Assembly: GCA_029227815.1 (NCBI GenBank)
Contig: CP118523.1
Span: 124,001 to 188,000 of the forward strand
DNA length: 64,000 nt
Origin: Clostridiaceae bacterium M8S5
GTDB taxonomy: Bacteria; Bacillota; Clostridia; Tissierellales; MCWD3
Direction of reading: 5' to 3'
Below are positions 50,848-60,671 of this stretch, piece by piece. A program made the translations under genes and the position numbers. Numbering within the stretch: position 1 is the stretch's first letter; each line of letters starts with the position of its first letter. The notes beneath the pieces were generated by a model that searched no databases, was not told the DNA's origin, and worked only from the letters and a program-made list of their open reading frames with translations.

Positions 50848-52005
50848 ATGAAACTAAAAGTTCAAAAGCACGTAAAAGAAATAAAAGATGAATTAATACA
50901 GCTTAGTAACTATATACATGACAATCCAGAGTTAGGCCACCAAGAGTTCAAAGCAAGTAAGGCACATTGTGTTTTGCTAAAGAAGCATGGGTTTAGAGTT
51001 GAAAGAGAATATTTAGGTATGAAGACTGCTTTTAAGGCAACCTATGACAGTAAGAAAGAAGGCCCGACTATTGCATATTTAGCAGAATATGATGCATTGC
51101 CAGATATAGGGCATGGGTGTGGACACAATATTCTGGGAGCTACAAGTACAGGTTCAGGTATAGTTCTAAGTAAAGTAATTGATGATATTGGTGGAAAGGT
51201 AGTAGTTTTTGGAACTCCAGCAGAAGAAACATGTGGCGGGAAAGTTGTAATGGTTGATAAAGGGGCATTTGATGATATTGATGTAGCACTTATGGCTCAT
51301 CCGTCTGATAAATACTATAAAAGTGGAGGATCATTAGCTATGGAAGCAGTTCAGTTTGAATTCTTTGGAAGAACAGCTCACGCAGCTTCAGAGCCTCATA
51401 AAGGTATTAATGCATTAGATGCAGTAATTGCTACATTTAATAGTATAAATGCACTTAGAGAGCATATCAGACATGATGCTAGAGTACATGGAGTCATAAA
51501 AGATGGAGGTAAGGCTGCTAATATAGTACCTGATTATGCAGTAGCACAGTTCTATGTAAGAGCTACGACTAAGAGTTATTTAATAGATTTAGTAGAAAAA
51601 GTGAAAAATTGTGCTAGAGGAGCTGCCTTAGCTACAGGTGCAAAAGCTAACATAACAAATTATGAGACATCATATGATAATCTTGTCACAAATTCAGTAT
51701 TAAATGACCTGTTTGAGCAGAAAATAAAAGAAATGGGGGTAGAACACATTTCAAAATTGAGTGAAAATTTTGGATCACTTGACGCTGGTAATGTAAGCCA
51801 TGTATGTCCTACAATACATCCATATTTCAGTATTAGCACAAGAGAACTTGTAGGCCATACAAAAGAGTTTGCAAAAGCTTCTATATCAACATATGCGAAC
51901 GAACAAATGTGTAAGACAATAGGTGCACTTGTGTTAGTTGCTGTTGACGTTATAGAAGATAAAGAATTATTTATGAAAATAAAGAATGAACATCAAGAAA
52001 AATAA
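50848..52005 (+). CDS. M20-family amidohydrolase/peptidase
   Basis: 385 residues of the M20 family (AbgB/IAA-amino-acid hydrolase branch). Metal-binding and catalytic segments are HDNPELGHQEF, AEYDALPDIGHGCGHNILG, TPAEETCGGKV and AHPSD, and the dimerisation lid is FEFFGRTAHAASEPHKGINA. The substrate is probably an N-acylated amino acid or dipeptide; this is inferred from family. ATGAGGTATT precedes the start. Confidence 0.87.
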   Translation: MKLKVQKHVKEIKDELIQLSNYIHDNPELGHQEFKASKAHCVLLKKHGFRVEREYLGMKTAFKATYDSKKEGPTIAYLAEYDALPDIGHGCGHNILGATSTGSGIVLSKVIDDIGGKVVVFGTPAEETCGGKVVMVDKGAFDDIDVALMAHPSDKYYKSGGSLAMEAVQFEFFGRTAHAASEPHKGINALDAVIATFNSINALREHIRHDARVHGVIKDGGKAANIVPDYAVAQFYVRATTKSYLIDLVEKVKNCARGAALATGAKANITNYETSYDNLVTNSVLNDLFEQKIKEMGVEHISKLSENFGSLDAGNVSHVCPTIHPYFSISTRELVGHTKEFAKASISTYANEQMCKTIGALVLVAVDVIEDKELFMKIKNEHQEK

Positions 52006-52105
52006 AATATAAATAATTAAAATAGTGTAATTGAAGCTTTTTTAGAGCAAACTCTATAATAGTATATATTTATTTAATTTGGTATTATATTTTTAAAAAA
52101 AAGTG

Positions 52106-52134
52106 TTGACAAACTCTACAATAAATCGTATAAT
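52106..52134 (+). promoter_or_regulatory. Consensus promoter of tRNA-Leu
   Basis: TTGACA (52106-52111), 17-nt spacer, TATAAT (52129-52134), about 33 nt before the tRNA. Confidence 0.88.
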
Positions 52135-52166
52135 AATCAATGTCAGTATTGGCAAAAACAGATTTA

Positions 52167-52250
52167 GCGGGAGTGGCGGAATTGGCAGACGCGCTAGACT
52201 TAGGATCTAGTGCCCTTGGCGTGGGGGTTCGAGTCCCTTTTCCCGCACCA
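52167..52250 (+). tRNA. tRNA-Leu, anticodon UAG
   Basis: An 84-nt class II tRNA. The acceptor is GCGGGAG closing with TTCCCGC, the anticodon stem CTAGA/TCTAG with loop CTTAGGA gives anticodon TAG, the long variable arm is TGCCCTTGGCGT, and the T loop is TTCGAGT. CCA is encoded. Confidence 0.95.
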
Positions 52251-52259
52251 TAACATTTC

Positions 52260-52291
52260 AAAGCCAATGGTTATACCATGGGCTTTTTTTC
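52260..52291 (+). terminator. Terminator of tRNA-Leu
   Basis: AAAGCCAATGG with CCATGGGCTTT (one bulge on each side), then TTTTT. Confidence 0.85.
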
Positions 52292-52444
52292 TAATATTTA
52301 GAGTTTTAATTTGTAGTTTGTTGTGGAGTCATCTTTTAATATTGCAAAAGAAGGCTTTTTTAATGTATAAAGTGAATTAATATTGCCAAATATCAGAAAA
52401 TAAATATAATATTTATTATTATTGGATAGAAAAAATTTTTATGA

Positions 52445-52450
52445 TATAAT
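52445..52450 (+). promoter_or_regulatory. -10 box upstream of trigger factor
   Basis: TATAAT at 52445-52450 with a weak -35 candidate TTGGAT 17 nt upstream. It leaves a leader of about 170 nt before tig. Confidence 0.45.
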
Positions 52451-52628
52451 GTAATGGTTAATTTTAAGTTGACGATATACGTTAATAACTAGGGATGTTT
52501 AAGCATATATATATAAAGCTTATACTAATTTGATGGGTATAACATTGTATGAGCTATTTGAATATACTAATAGAAGTATAAATATGTTCGCTAATATAAA
52601 TAAACAAAACTCAGGAGGAGGAGCAATT

Positions 52629-53927
52629 ATGAGTTCAAAAATTGAGAAAAAAGAAAAAAATACAGTAACTTTAAGTATTAAAGTTGAGTGGAATGAATTC
52701 GAGAAAGGAATCCAAAAAGCTTATATAAAAAACAGAAAAAGATTTAATATTAACGGATTTAGAAAAGGGAAAGTTCCAAGAGCTATAATTGAAAAAATGT
52801 ATGGAATAGAAGTATTTTACGAAGATGCTATAAACTTCGTATTGCCAGAGGTTTATGACAAAGCTATAGAAGAATTAGATTTACATCCAGTTGATAGACC
52901 TTCAATAGATTTTGAAGATATTAACAAAGGAGAAGCAATAGAGTTTAAAATAGAGGTAGACGTTAAACCAGAAATTACATTAGGCGAGTATAAAGGTGTA
53001 GAAGCAGTAAAAGCAGAGTACACTGTAACAGATGAAGATGTCTTAAATGATATCAAGAGAATGCAAGAGCAGAATGCTAGGATAATAGAAGTAGAAGATA
53101 GAGAAACAAAAGATGGCGACATATTGACTATTGACTTTGAAGGATCAATAGATGGAGAAAAATTTGAAGGTGGAACAGCTCAAAATCATAGCTTAACGTT
53201 AGGATCAGGATCATTTATACCTGGGTTTGAAGATCAACTAATAGGTAAGAAAAAAGAAGAAGAAGTGGAAGTTAAGGTAACATTCCCAGAAGATTATCAA
53301 GCGGAAGAATTAGCATCAAAAGAAGCAGTGTTTAAAGTTAAAATACATGAAATAAAAGAAAAAGAACTTCCAGAGTTGGATGATGAGTTTGCTAAAGATG
53401 TAAGTGAATTTGATACTTTAGATGAGCTTAAAGCAGATTCAAAGAAGAGATTAGATGAGCAAGCTGATAAAAGAGCTAAAGGTGAGACAGAAAACAATGT
53501 TATAACAAGTGTTGTAGACAAAGTAGAAATCGATATTCCAGAGGCAATGATTGACAGACAAGTAGAAAACGAAATAAGAGATCTTGACTATAGATTAAGA
53601 TACCAAGGATTAGACGTAGAAAAGTACCTTCAATTTACAAATAGTACAATAGAGAGTTTAAAAGAACAAGTTAGACCAAATGCTCAAAAAATTGTAAAAA
53701 CAGAGCTTGTGTTGGAAGAAATATCTAAACAAGAAGGAATTTTGGCAACAGACGAAGAAATTAATAATGAGCTTGAAAAAATGGCTAAACAATACAAACA
53801 AGAATTAGACAAATTAAAGAAAAATATGAGAGAAGAAGATTTAGAATATATTAAATTGGGTATAATTAAAAGCAAGACAGTTGATTTCCTTGTAGAAAAT
53901 GCTAAATATACGCAAGCAGATAAATAA
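52629..53927 (+). CDS. tig: Trigger factor, ribosome-associated chaperone
   Basis: 432 residues. The N-terminal ribosome-binding domain carries FNINGFRKGKVPRAIIEKMYG (the GFRxGKxP signature), the middle PPIase domain has DGDILTIDFEGSIDGEKFEGG, and the helical C-terminal chaperone domain begins near 250. I chose ATG 52629, placed by AGGAGGAGG. An upstream in-frame extension of 33 codons from 52530 lacks a ribosome site. It is followed by clpP and clpX, a conserved arrangement. Confidence 0.95.
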   Translation: MSSKIEKKEKNTVTLSIKVEWNEFEKGIQKAYIKNRKRFNINGFRKGKVPRAIIEKMYGIEVFYEDAINFVLPEVYDKAIEELDLHPVDRPSIDFEDINKGEAIEFKIEVDVKPEITLGEYKGVEAVKAEYTVTDEDVLNDIKRMQEQNARIIEVEDRETKDGDILTIDFEGSIDGEKFEGGTAQNHSLTLGSGSFIPGFEDQLIGKKKEEEVEVKVTFPEDYQAEELASKEAVFKVKIHEIKEKELPELDDEFAKDVSEFDTLDELKADSKKRLDEQADKRAKGETENNVITSVVDKVEIDIPEAMIDRQVENEIRDLDYRLRYQGLDVEKYLQFTNSTIESLKEQVRPNAQKIVKTELVLEEISKQEGILATDEEINNELEKMAKQYKQELDKLKKNMREEDLEYIKLGIIKSKTVDFLVENAKYTQADK

Positions 53928-53975
53928 GCAAAGCTAGAAGATATTTCACGTCTGCTGAAAATAGGAGGGGTTTTT

Positions 53976-54560
53976 ATGGCACTAGTACCTGTTGTCGTTG
54001 AACAGACAAATAGGGGAGAAAGATCATATGATATATATTCAAGACTTTTAAAAGACAGGATAATATTTTTAAGTGATCAAGTAAATGATGTTACAGCAAG
54101 TTTAGTAGTTGCACAATTATTATTTTTAGAAGCTGAAGATCCTGACAAAGATATTCAATTGTATATAAATAGCCCAGGAGGTTCTATTACTGCTGGTATG
54201 GCTATATATGACACAATGCAGTATATTAAGCCAGATGTATCAACTATATGTATAGGTATGTGTGCAAGTATGGGAGCATTTTTATTAGCTGCAGGAGAAA
54301 AAGGTAAAAGATATGCTTTACCAAATGCAGAAATAATGATTCACCAACCATTAGGTGGTACACAAGGTCAGGCAGAAGATATTAGAATCCATGCAGAGAG
54401 GATTATTAAAGCTAGAAAGACATTGAATCAGATATTAAGTGAAAGAACAGGTCAATCTCTAGAAACAGTAGAGAAAGATACAGATAGAGATAACTTTATG
54501 TCTGCTGAAGAAGCTAAAGAATATGGATTGATAGATAAGGTAATCACTTCTAGAAAATAA
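53976..54560 (+). CDS. clpP: ATP-dependent Clp protease proteolytic subunit
   Basis: 194 residues with the catalytic triad visible: Ser in [11 protein letters not shown], His in MIHQPLGG and Asp in [19 protein letters not shown] and YINSPGGS are typical. It forms a barrel peptidase with ClpX. AGGAGGGG precedes the ATG. Confidence 0.97.
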   Translation: MALVPVVVEQTNRGERSYDIYSRLLKDRIIFLSDQVNDVTASLVVAQLLFLEAEDPDKDIQLYINSPGGSITAGMAIYDTMQYIKPDVSTICIGMCASMGAFLLAAGEKGKRYALPNAEIMIHQPLGGTQGQAEDIRIHAERIIKARKTLNQILSERTGQSLETVEKDTDRDNFMSAEEAKEYGLIDKVITSRK

Positions 54561-54581
54561 CATATTGAAAGAGGTGACATA

Positions 54582-55871
54582 ATGTCAAAATATAATGATA
54601 AGCAGTTAAAATGTTCATTTTGTGGCAAGTCACAAGATCAAGTTAGAAGGTTAATAGCAGGACCAAATGTATATATATGTGATGAGTGTATACTGCTATG
54701 CCAAGAAATCATAGACGAAGAGTTTGATGATTCAACAGATTTTGAAATGACAGACTTATTAAAGCCTATAGAAATAAAAGATGTATTAGATCAGTACGTA
54801 ATAAAACAAGATAGAGCCAAAAAAGCTTTAGCAGTTGCTGTATATAATCATTACAAGAGAATTAATAAGAAAATTTCAAATGATGATATAGAGCTTCAAA
54901 AAAGCAATATAGTAATGCTTGGACCTACAGGTTCTGGTAAAACATTACTTGCTCAGACTCTAGCTAAAATATTAAATGTTCCTTTTGCAATTGCAGATGC
55001 AACATCGCTTACTGAAGCAGGGTATGTAGGAGAAGATGTTGAGAATATTCTGTTAAAATTAATTCAAGCTGCTGATTACGATATTGAAAAGGCAGAAAAA
55101 GGGATAATCTATATAGATGAAATAGATAAAATAGCTAGAAAGTCTGACAATCCATCAATAACAAGAGATGTTAGTGGAGAAGGAGTGCAACAAGCACTAT
55201 TAAAGATACTAGAGGGAACTATAGCAAGTGTACCTCCGCAGGGAGGCAGGAAACATCCACATCAAGAATTTATACAAATTGACACTACTAATATTCTATT
55301 TATAGTAGGTGGAGCTTTTGGAGGCGTAGAAAAAATTATCCAAAAGAGAATTGGTGAGAAAGCAATAGGATTTGGAGCAAAGCTTCAAAGTAAAAAGATA
55401 AATAATATTGGAGAGCTGTTAAAGCAAATTAGACCTGATGATTTATTAAAATATGGTTTAATACCTGAGTTTGTTGGTAGACTTCCAGTAATAGTTACTC
55501 TTGAAAAATTAGATAAAGAAACACTAGTGGACATATTGACAAAGCCTAAAAATGCGCTAGTAAAACAGTATAAAGAGCTTTTCAAAATGGATAGTGTTGA
55601 ACTTGAATTTGATGATGATGCATTAGAGGTAATAGCACAAAAAGCGATAGATAGAAACACAGGAGCAAGAGGATTAAGAGGGATAATAGAAGAAGTAATG
55701 ATTAATATTATGTATGATATACCATCTAGGGATGATATCAAAAAATGCATAATTACAAAAGATACTATATCAGATAACTCTGATCCAACATTTGTTTTAG
55801 CTGACGCAAAGAATAAGTTAACTAAAACCAAAGTAAGTAAAAATGATGACAAGGAAGAAACCGCTTCCTAA
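54582..55871 (+). CDS. clpX: Clp protease ATP-binding subunit ClpX
   Basis: 429 residues. The N-terminal zinc-binding domain has [15 protein letters not shown] and CDECILLC. The AAA+ core has [22 protein letters not shown] and the pore loop [14 protein letters not shown]. The sensor region has [11 protein letters not shown]. It unfolds substrates for ClpP, directly upstream by 21 nt. A terminator follows. Confidence 0.97.
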   Translation: MSKYNDKQLKCSFCGKSQDQVRRLIAGPNVYICDECILLCQEIIDEEFDDSTDFEMTDLLKPIEIKDVLDQYVIKQDRAKKALAVAVYNHYKRINKKISNDDIELQKSNIVMLGPTGSGKTLLAQTLAKILNVPFAIADATSLTEAGYVGEDVENILLKLIQAADYDIEKAEKGIIYIDEIDKIARKSDNPSITRDVSGEGVQQALLKILEGTIASVPPQGGRKHPHQEFIQIDTTNILFIVGGAFGGVEKIIQKRIGEKAIGFGAKLQSKKINNIGELLKQIRPDDLLKYGLIPEFVGRLPVIVTLEKLDKETLVDILTKPKNALVKQYKELFKMDSVELEFDDDALEVIAQKAIDRNTGARGLRGIIEEVMINIMYDIPSRDDIKKCIITKDTISDNSDPTFVLADAKNKLTKTKVSKNDDKEETAS

Positions 55872-55885
55872 AAATGGGACACAGG

Positions 55886-55921
55886 GGCATCTCAATAAGC
55901 ATCTTGAGAATGCCCCTTATT
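55886..55921 (+). terminator. Terminator of tig-clpP-clpX
   Basis: GGGGCAT with an inner CTCAA/TTGAG pairs with ATGCCCC, then TTATTATG. Confidence 0.75.
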
Positions 55922-55985
55922 ATGTACTACTGATTAATTTACATATATATGGGTAAATAATACATATCAGCACTATAAATAATTA

Positions 55986-56014
55986 TTGACTTTAACAGTA
56001 CAAATAGTTTAAAA
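55986..56014 (+). promoter_or_regulatory. Possible promoter of lon
   Basis: TTGACT (55986-55991), 17-nt spacer, TTAAAA (56009-56014). Confidence 0.45.
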
Positions 56015-56083
56015 TTAACAGAGAATTTTAAATTGTTAAAGTATGTAATTAAGGATTGTAAACTTGACAAAGGAGCTGTTGAG

Positions 56084-58441
56084 ATGTCAAAAGATAAATA
56101 TAAAATAAAGAGTCAAAAAAGAACTATACCATTGATTCCATTAAGAGGTATTTCAGTGTTTCCCTACATGATAGTACACTTTGATGTAGGTAGAGATAAG
56201 TCAATAAAAGCATTAGAAGAAGCTATGGTAAATGACTCACTAGTTTTTCTAACAACACAGAAAAAGGCGAATATGGATGTGCCGACTAAAAAAGATTACT
56301 ACCAAGTGGGAACAGTGTGTAAAATAAAACAGATGTTAAAATTACCAGGCGAAACTATAAGAGTATTAGTAGAAGGAATAAATAGAGGTAGAATTAGTGA
56401 GACACTAAGAGAAGAACCGTTTTTTGAAGTAGAAGTAGAAGAATATGTTTACGAACTTAACAGTGAAGATGATAAAAATATAGAAGCTATGATGAGACTA
56501 GTTTTGCACAATTTTAGTGAATATGCAAAATTAGAAAATAATATATCATCAGATGTAATAACATCGATAGCAGAAATAAGTGAAGCAGGAAGATTTGCTG
56601 ACGTAGTGTCATCATATTTGTTTTTGAAATTAGAAAATAAGCAGAAAATATTAGAAGCATTTAATCCATATAAACGACTTGAATTAATAAATGTTCTAAT
56701 TGAAGAAGAATTGGACGTTTTAAAAATAGAAGAGCAGATAGCACAAAGAGTGAAAAGTCAAATAAACAAGGTACAAAAAGAGTATTACCTAAAAGAACAG
56801 ATAAAAGCTATATATAAAGAACTTGGTGAAGACGAAGACATAGAGCAAGAAGTAGAAGAATATATACAGAAGATAAAGAAGAGTAAAATGCCTAAAGGCG
56901 TGAAAGAAAAAGCTACAAAAGAAGCAAATCGACTACTTAAAATGTCACCATCATCTTCAGAATCAGGAGTTATAAGGAATTACGTGGAATGGCTTATAGA
57001 ATTGCCTTGGGGCAAGCAAACAAAAGATAGATTAGAGCTAAAAAAATCAAGAGAAATATTAGATGCTGATCATTATGGCTTACAAGATGTTAAAGAGAGA
57101 ATATTAGAATTTTTAGCAATAAGAAAACTTTCAAATAGCATGAAAGGACCGATACTTTGTTTAGTTGGACCGCCTGGAGTAGGAAAAACATCTATTGCAA
57201 AATCAATAGCAAGAGCATTGAGTAGGAAATTTGTGCGAATGTCATTAGGTGGAATGAGAGATGAAGCCGAAATAAGAGGACACAGAAGAACCTATGTCGG
57301 AGCAATACCTGGAAGAATAATATCATCATTAAAGAAAACACAGTCAATTAATCCAGTATTCTTGTTAGATGAGATAGACAAAATCAATAGTGATTTTAAA
57401 GGTGATCCAGCATCTGCGCTTCTTGAAGTTTTAGATCCAGAGCAAAATAATACATTTACAGATCATTTTTTAGAAGTGCCGTTTGATTTATCCAAGATAA
57501 TGTTTATAACGACAGCTAATACTCTATCAACAATACCAAGACCGCTATTAGACAGGATGGAAGTAATACACGTAACAAGTTATACAGAAAACGAGAAGTT
57601 TGAGATATCAAAAAGATATCTTATACCAAAACAAAGAAAAGAGCATGGATTAAAAGAAGATAATATAAGTATATCTGATAAAGTAGTAATGGAGATAATT
57701 AGAAGATATACAAGAGAATCAGGAGTACGTGGATTAGAGAGACAAATTGCTAATATCATGAGAAAATCTGCTAAAAATATGCTAGAAAATAAAATAGATA
57801 ACATTAAGATAACAAGTAAGAATATAAAGAAATATTTAGGCATACCAAAATATTCCTATGATGTAGCAGAAAAAGAGCCTCAAATTGGTATAGTAAATGG
57901 CTTAGCATGGACATCTGTAGGTGGAGAGACACTTAATATAGAAGTAAGTGTTATGAGCGGAAAAGGTAAAGTTCAGCTTACAGGTAAGCTTGGTGATGTA
58001 ATGAAAGAATCAGCAATGACAGCAATAACATATATACGTTCAATAGCAAGTGAATATGATATAAACGATAAATTCTATGATGAAATGGATATTCATATCC
58101 ACGTTCCAGAAGGAGCGATACCAAAAGACGGACCATCAGCAGGTATAACAATGGCTACAGCAGTAACGTCTGCATTAACAAAGATACCGGTGGATAGCTC
58201 TGTAGCAATGACAGGAGAAGTAACACTTAGAGGTAGAGTATTGCCAATAGGTGGAGTTAAAGAAAAGGTATTAGCAGCTAAAAGAGCAGGTATAAAAAAA
58301 GTACTACTACCTTATGAAAATAAAAAAGATTTAGAAGAGTTAGAAGCAAATATAAAGAGAAATATGAAGTTCGTATTTGTTAAAGAAATGAAAGAGGTAC
58401 TGAAAGAAGCTTTACTAAGGGAGAATAAAAATGAAGATTAG
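56084..58441 (+). CDS. lon: ATP-dependent protease Lon (LonA)
   Basis: 785 residues. The N-terminal LAN domain starts PLIPLRGISVFPYMIVHFDV, the AAA+ module has GPPGVGKTSIAKSIA and LLDEIDKI, and the protease domain has the catalytic Ser in PKDGPSAGI and Lys in GGVKEKVLAAKRAG. I chose ATG 56084, 8 nt after AAAGGAG, over a longer frame from 56033. Many Firmicutes carry lonB between clpX and lonA; it is absent here. It overlaps engB by 11 nt. Confidence 0.96.
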   Translation: MSKDKYKIKSQKRTIPLIPLRGISVFPYMIVHFDVGRDKSIKALEEAMVNDSLVFLTTQKKANMDVPTKKDYYQVGTVCKIKQMLKLPGETIRVLVEGINRGRISETLREEPFFEVEVEEYVYELNSEDDKNIEAMMRLVLHNFSEYAKLENNISSDVITSIAEISEAGRFADVVSSYLFLKLENKQKILEAFNPYKRLELINVLIEEELDVLKIEEQIAQRVKSQINKVQKEYYLKEQIKAIYKELGEDEDIEQEVEEYIQKIKKSKMPKGVKEKATKEANRLLKMSPSSSESGVIRNYVEWLIELPWGKQTKDRLELKKSREILDADHYGLQDVKERILEFLAIRKLSNSMKGPILCLVGPPGVGKTSIAKSIARALSRKFVRMSLGGMRDEAEIRGHRRTYVGAIPGRIISSLKKTQSINPVFLLDEIDKINSDFKGDPASALLEVLDPEQNNTFTDHFLEVPFDLSKIMFITTANTLSTIPRPLLDRMEVIHVTSYTENEKFEISKRYLIPKQRKEHGLKEDNISISDKVVMEIIRRYTRESGVRGLERQIANIMRKSAKNMLENKIDNIKITSKNIKKYLGIPKYSYDVAEKEPQIGIVNGLAWTSVGGETLNIEVSVMSGKGKVQLTGKLGDVMKESAMTAITYIRSIASEYDINDKFYDEMDIHIHVPEGAIPKDGPSAGITMATAVTSALTKIPVDSSVAMTGEVTLRGRVLPIGGVKEKVLAAKRAGIKKVLLPYENKKDLEELEANIKRNMKFVFVKEMKEVLKEALLRENKNED

Positions 58442-59027
58442 AAAAGCAGAGCTACTAGCAGTAACTGCAAAGAAAGAGCAATATCCAGAAGAAGGTATAC
58501 CAGAGATAGCATTAGCAGGAAGATCTAATGTAGGTAAATCATCATTTATAAACACATTAATAAACAGAAAAAAACTTGCAAGAACAAGTTCACAACCGGG
58601 AAAGACACAGACAATAAACTTCTACAATATAAATGATGTGTTTAGATTTGTAGACTTACCAGGTTATGGTTATGCAAGAGTATCAAGATCACAAAGAGAA
58701 GCCTGGGGTAGAATGATAGATGCTTATTTAAGAGATAGACAATCTCTTAAAGAAACATTTTTACTTCTAGACATGAGACATGAGCCAGGGGAACATGATA
58801 AAATGATGTATGAATGGATTAAGGAGATGGGTTTTACTGGATATATAATAGCTACAAAAGCAGATAAAATGTCTAAAGGATCATGGCAAAAATACACAAG
58901 TGTAATAGCAAAGAAATTAGACATAACTGATAGAAGGTTAATATTACCTTTTTCAGCATCAAAGAAATTAAACGTGGAGAAGGCATGGTTGCTAATAGAA
59001 GATATATTGGGGTATGAAGAAGATTAA
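58431..59027 (+). CDS. engB: Ribosome biogenesis GTPase EngB/YsxC
   Basis: 198 residues. G1 is AGRSNVGKSSFIN, G3 is VDLPGYGYA and G4 is ATKADK. It assists large-subunit ribosome assembly. It overlaps the end of lon, the same gene pair as B. subtilis lonA-ysxC. Confidence 0.95.
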   Translation: MKIRKAELLAVTAKKEQYPEEGIPEIALAGRSNVGKSSFINTLINRKKLARTSSQPGKTQTINFYNINDVFRFVDLPGYGYARVSRSQREAWGRMIDAYLRDRQSLKETFLLLDMRHEPGEHDKMMYEWIKEMGFTGYIIATKADKMSKGSWQKYTSVIAKKLDITDRRLILPFSASKKLNVEKAWLLIEDILGYEED

Positions 59028-59070
59028 CAAGATATAAAATGTGAGTGTTAGACAACTGCTTACCATTCAC

Positions 59071-59110
59071 ATGGGCTGTTTCGCATAATTTACAATGTGA
59101 AACAGCCCAT
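59071..59110. terminator. Convergent bidirectional terminator
   Basis: ATGGGCTGTTTC pairs with GAAACAGCCCAT between the convergent engB and rubredoxin genes. Confidence 0.8.
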
Positions 59111-59119
59111 TATATTAAG

Positions 59120-59281
59120 TTACTCCTTAGGCTCAAACATTTCTAACCCTGCACCGCATACTGGGCAAACATAGTCATTAGGTAATTCTTCAAAAGGTAC
59201 ACCAGGTTCAATATCTGAATCAGGATCACCTATAGCTGGATCATAAACCCAACCACAAGGCATGCATACATATTCTTTCAT
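59120..59281 (-). CDS. Rubredoxin
   Basis: A 53-residue iron-sulfur electron carrier. The two Cys pairs are [12 protein letters not shown] and [30 protein letters not shown] is the standard linker. I chose the ATG at 59281, 8 nt after GGAGG, over two upstream in-frame ATGs. It is typical of anaerobes, serving in oxidative-stress reductases. Confidence 0.95.
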   Translation of the reverse strand: MKEYVCMPCGWVYDPAIGDPDSDIEPGVPFEELPNDYVCPVCGAGLEMFEPKE

Positions 59282-59478
59282 TCTCATATCCTCCTTGTAC
59301 ATACTTGTTAATTTATATATATATTATTTACCCCTATGGTAATATTCTAAACATATAAAATTGTTATAATAAGTAAAAGTATAGAAATTCGTATATTTCT
59401 AGCATTTTGTTTTAAAAAAGAAAGTATTGGGTAGTATATATATACTTTGAAATTTACAAAAAATAAGAGGTGTTAAAA

Positions 59479-59871
59479 GTGTATTATTTGATCGATGAAC
59501 AAATTAATAGCAGTATAGAAGATGCAAAAAAGGTTTTATATACTGTAAATAAAGAAATCGCAAAATTAATAAATAACAACATGCTCTTATTTGAGATACG
59601 AATTATATTAGATGAATTGGTGTATAACAGTATAAAACATGGCAATAAGTATGATGAAAATAAAAAAGTTAATATAAAAATAGAAATAACAAAAAACCAA
59701 ATAAAGATGCAGGTATGCGATGAAGGAGAAGGTATTAAGTGTGATAAAAACAGATATAATCCACTAGATTTTAAAGAATGTGGTAGAGGGATAGTACTTG
59801 TAAAAGGGCTAAGTGACGAATTCAAAATAGAAGGCACAAAAGCTATATCTATAAAATATATAAACCCATAA
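59479..59871 (+). CDS. Anti-sigma factor/RsbW-type histidine kinase-like ATPase
   Basis: 130 residues forming only a GHKL ATPase domain: N box RIILDELVYNSIKHGN, G1 box CDEGEGI and G2 box GRGIVLVKGLSDEF. Such stand-alone domains occur in anti-sigma factor kinases (RsbW, SpoIIAB) and in two-component-like systems. No sigma factor or anti-anti-sigma gene is adjacent, so the partner is unknown. I chose GTG 59479, 6 nt after AGAGGTG; a GTG at 59470 is alternative. Confidence 0.82.
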   Translation: MYYLIDEQINSSIEDAKKVLYTVNKEIAKLINNNMLLFEIRIILDELVYNSIKHGNKYDENKKVNIKIEITKNQIKMQVCDEGEGIKCDKNRYNPLDFKECGRGIVLVKGLSDEFKIEGTKAISIKYINP

Positions 59872-59937
59872 AATATGTAATAAAATTATTTATATTTGAG
59901 AAAATAAAGATATAAATAAAATATAGGGGTTGTTAAA

Positions 59938-60528
59938 ATGGGTGAAATTTTCAATGCAGTAAAAGAAAGAAGAAGTATTAGGAAGTATAAAAACGAAGAA
60001 ATACCAATAGAGAAGATAAAAAGAGTTATACAAGCTGCTAATTGGGCGCCATCAAATGCCAATAGCCAGCCTTGGCAGTTTATAGTTATTAAAGGAGACT
60101 ATTTAAAAAAAGTAAGTAGCATATACTATGAATGGGCACAAGAGTATGTGCCTAAAGCTGACTATATACCAGAGGAAAATAAAACAGAGGTTATGGAGTA
60201 TTCAAAAGACTTCGGAGGAGCACCAGTACAAATAATAGTAACATATGAGTTTTTCAAGGACGATGATAATAGATCAGAAGAAGCTTTAATGTCAGCTTGT
60301 GCAGCAATTCAAAATTTATGCTTAGTAGCGTTAGAAGAGGGATTAGGTACAGTTTGGATAGCAGGACATGCAACACATGATAGTAGAACGAGAAGTCTTC
60401 TAAAAATACCAACAAACCACAAGATAGCAGCTATCATACCAATAGGCTATTCAGCAGACAATCCAAACCCACCAGCTAGAAAAGATGAAGGATTAGATCA
60501 AAAAACCACATGGTTCGGATTTGAATAA
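59938..60528 (+). CDS. Nitroreductase-family flavoprotein
   Basis: 196 residues. It opens with FNAVKERRSIRKYKNEEIP and has WAPSNANSQPWQFIVIKG, the FMN-binding start of the family, and ACAAIQNLCLVALEEGLGTVWIAG near residue 120. The substrate is unknown. It follows the anti-sigma-type gene by 66 nt. Confidence 0.9.
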   Translation: MGEIFNAVKERRSIRKYKNEEIPIEKIKRVIQAANWAPSNANSQPWQFIVIKGDYLKKVSSIYYEWAQEYVPKADYIPEENKTEVMEYSKDFGGAPVQIIVTYEFFKDDDNRSEEALMSACAAIQNLCLVALEEGLGTVWIAGHATHDSRTRSLLKIPTNHKIAAIIPIGYSADNPNPPARKDEGLDQKTTWFGFE

Positions 60529-60548
60529 ACAATCAAACACTTAGTAAA

Positions 60549-60577
60549 GGCTGTCTACATAAGGCAGCTTTTTTTAA
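60549..60577 (+). terminator. Terminator after nitroreductase
   Basis: GGCTGTC...GGCAGC followed by TTTTTTT. Confidence 0.75.
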
Positions 60578-60671
60578 AGAAATCTATTGTGAAATACAAA
60601 AAAGCACATCTAAAGCACTAAATATGCTATAATTATAAAGATATTACAAGAGAGCGATCAGGAGGGTCACG

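Noticed and set aside
52530..52628. A 33-codon N-terminal extension of trigger factor
   Set aside because: The AGGAGGAGG site directly before 52629 and the family's normal N-terminus place the start there.
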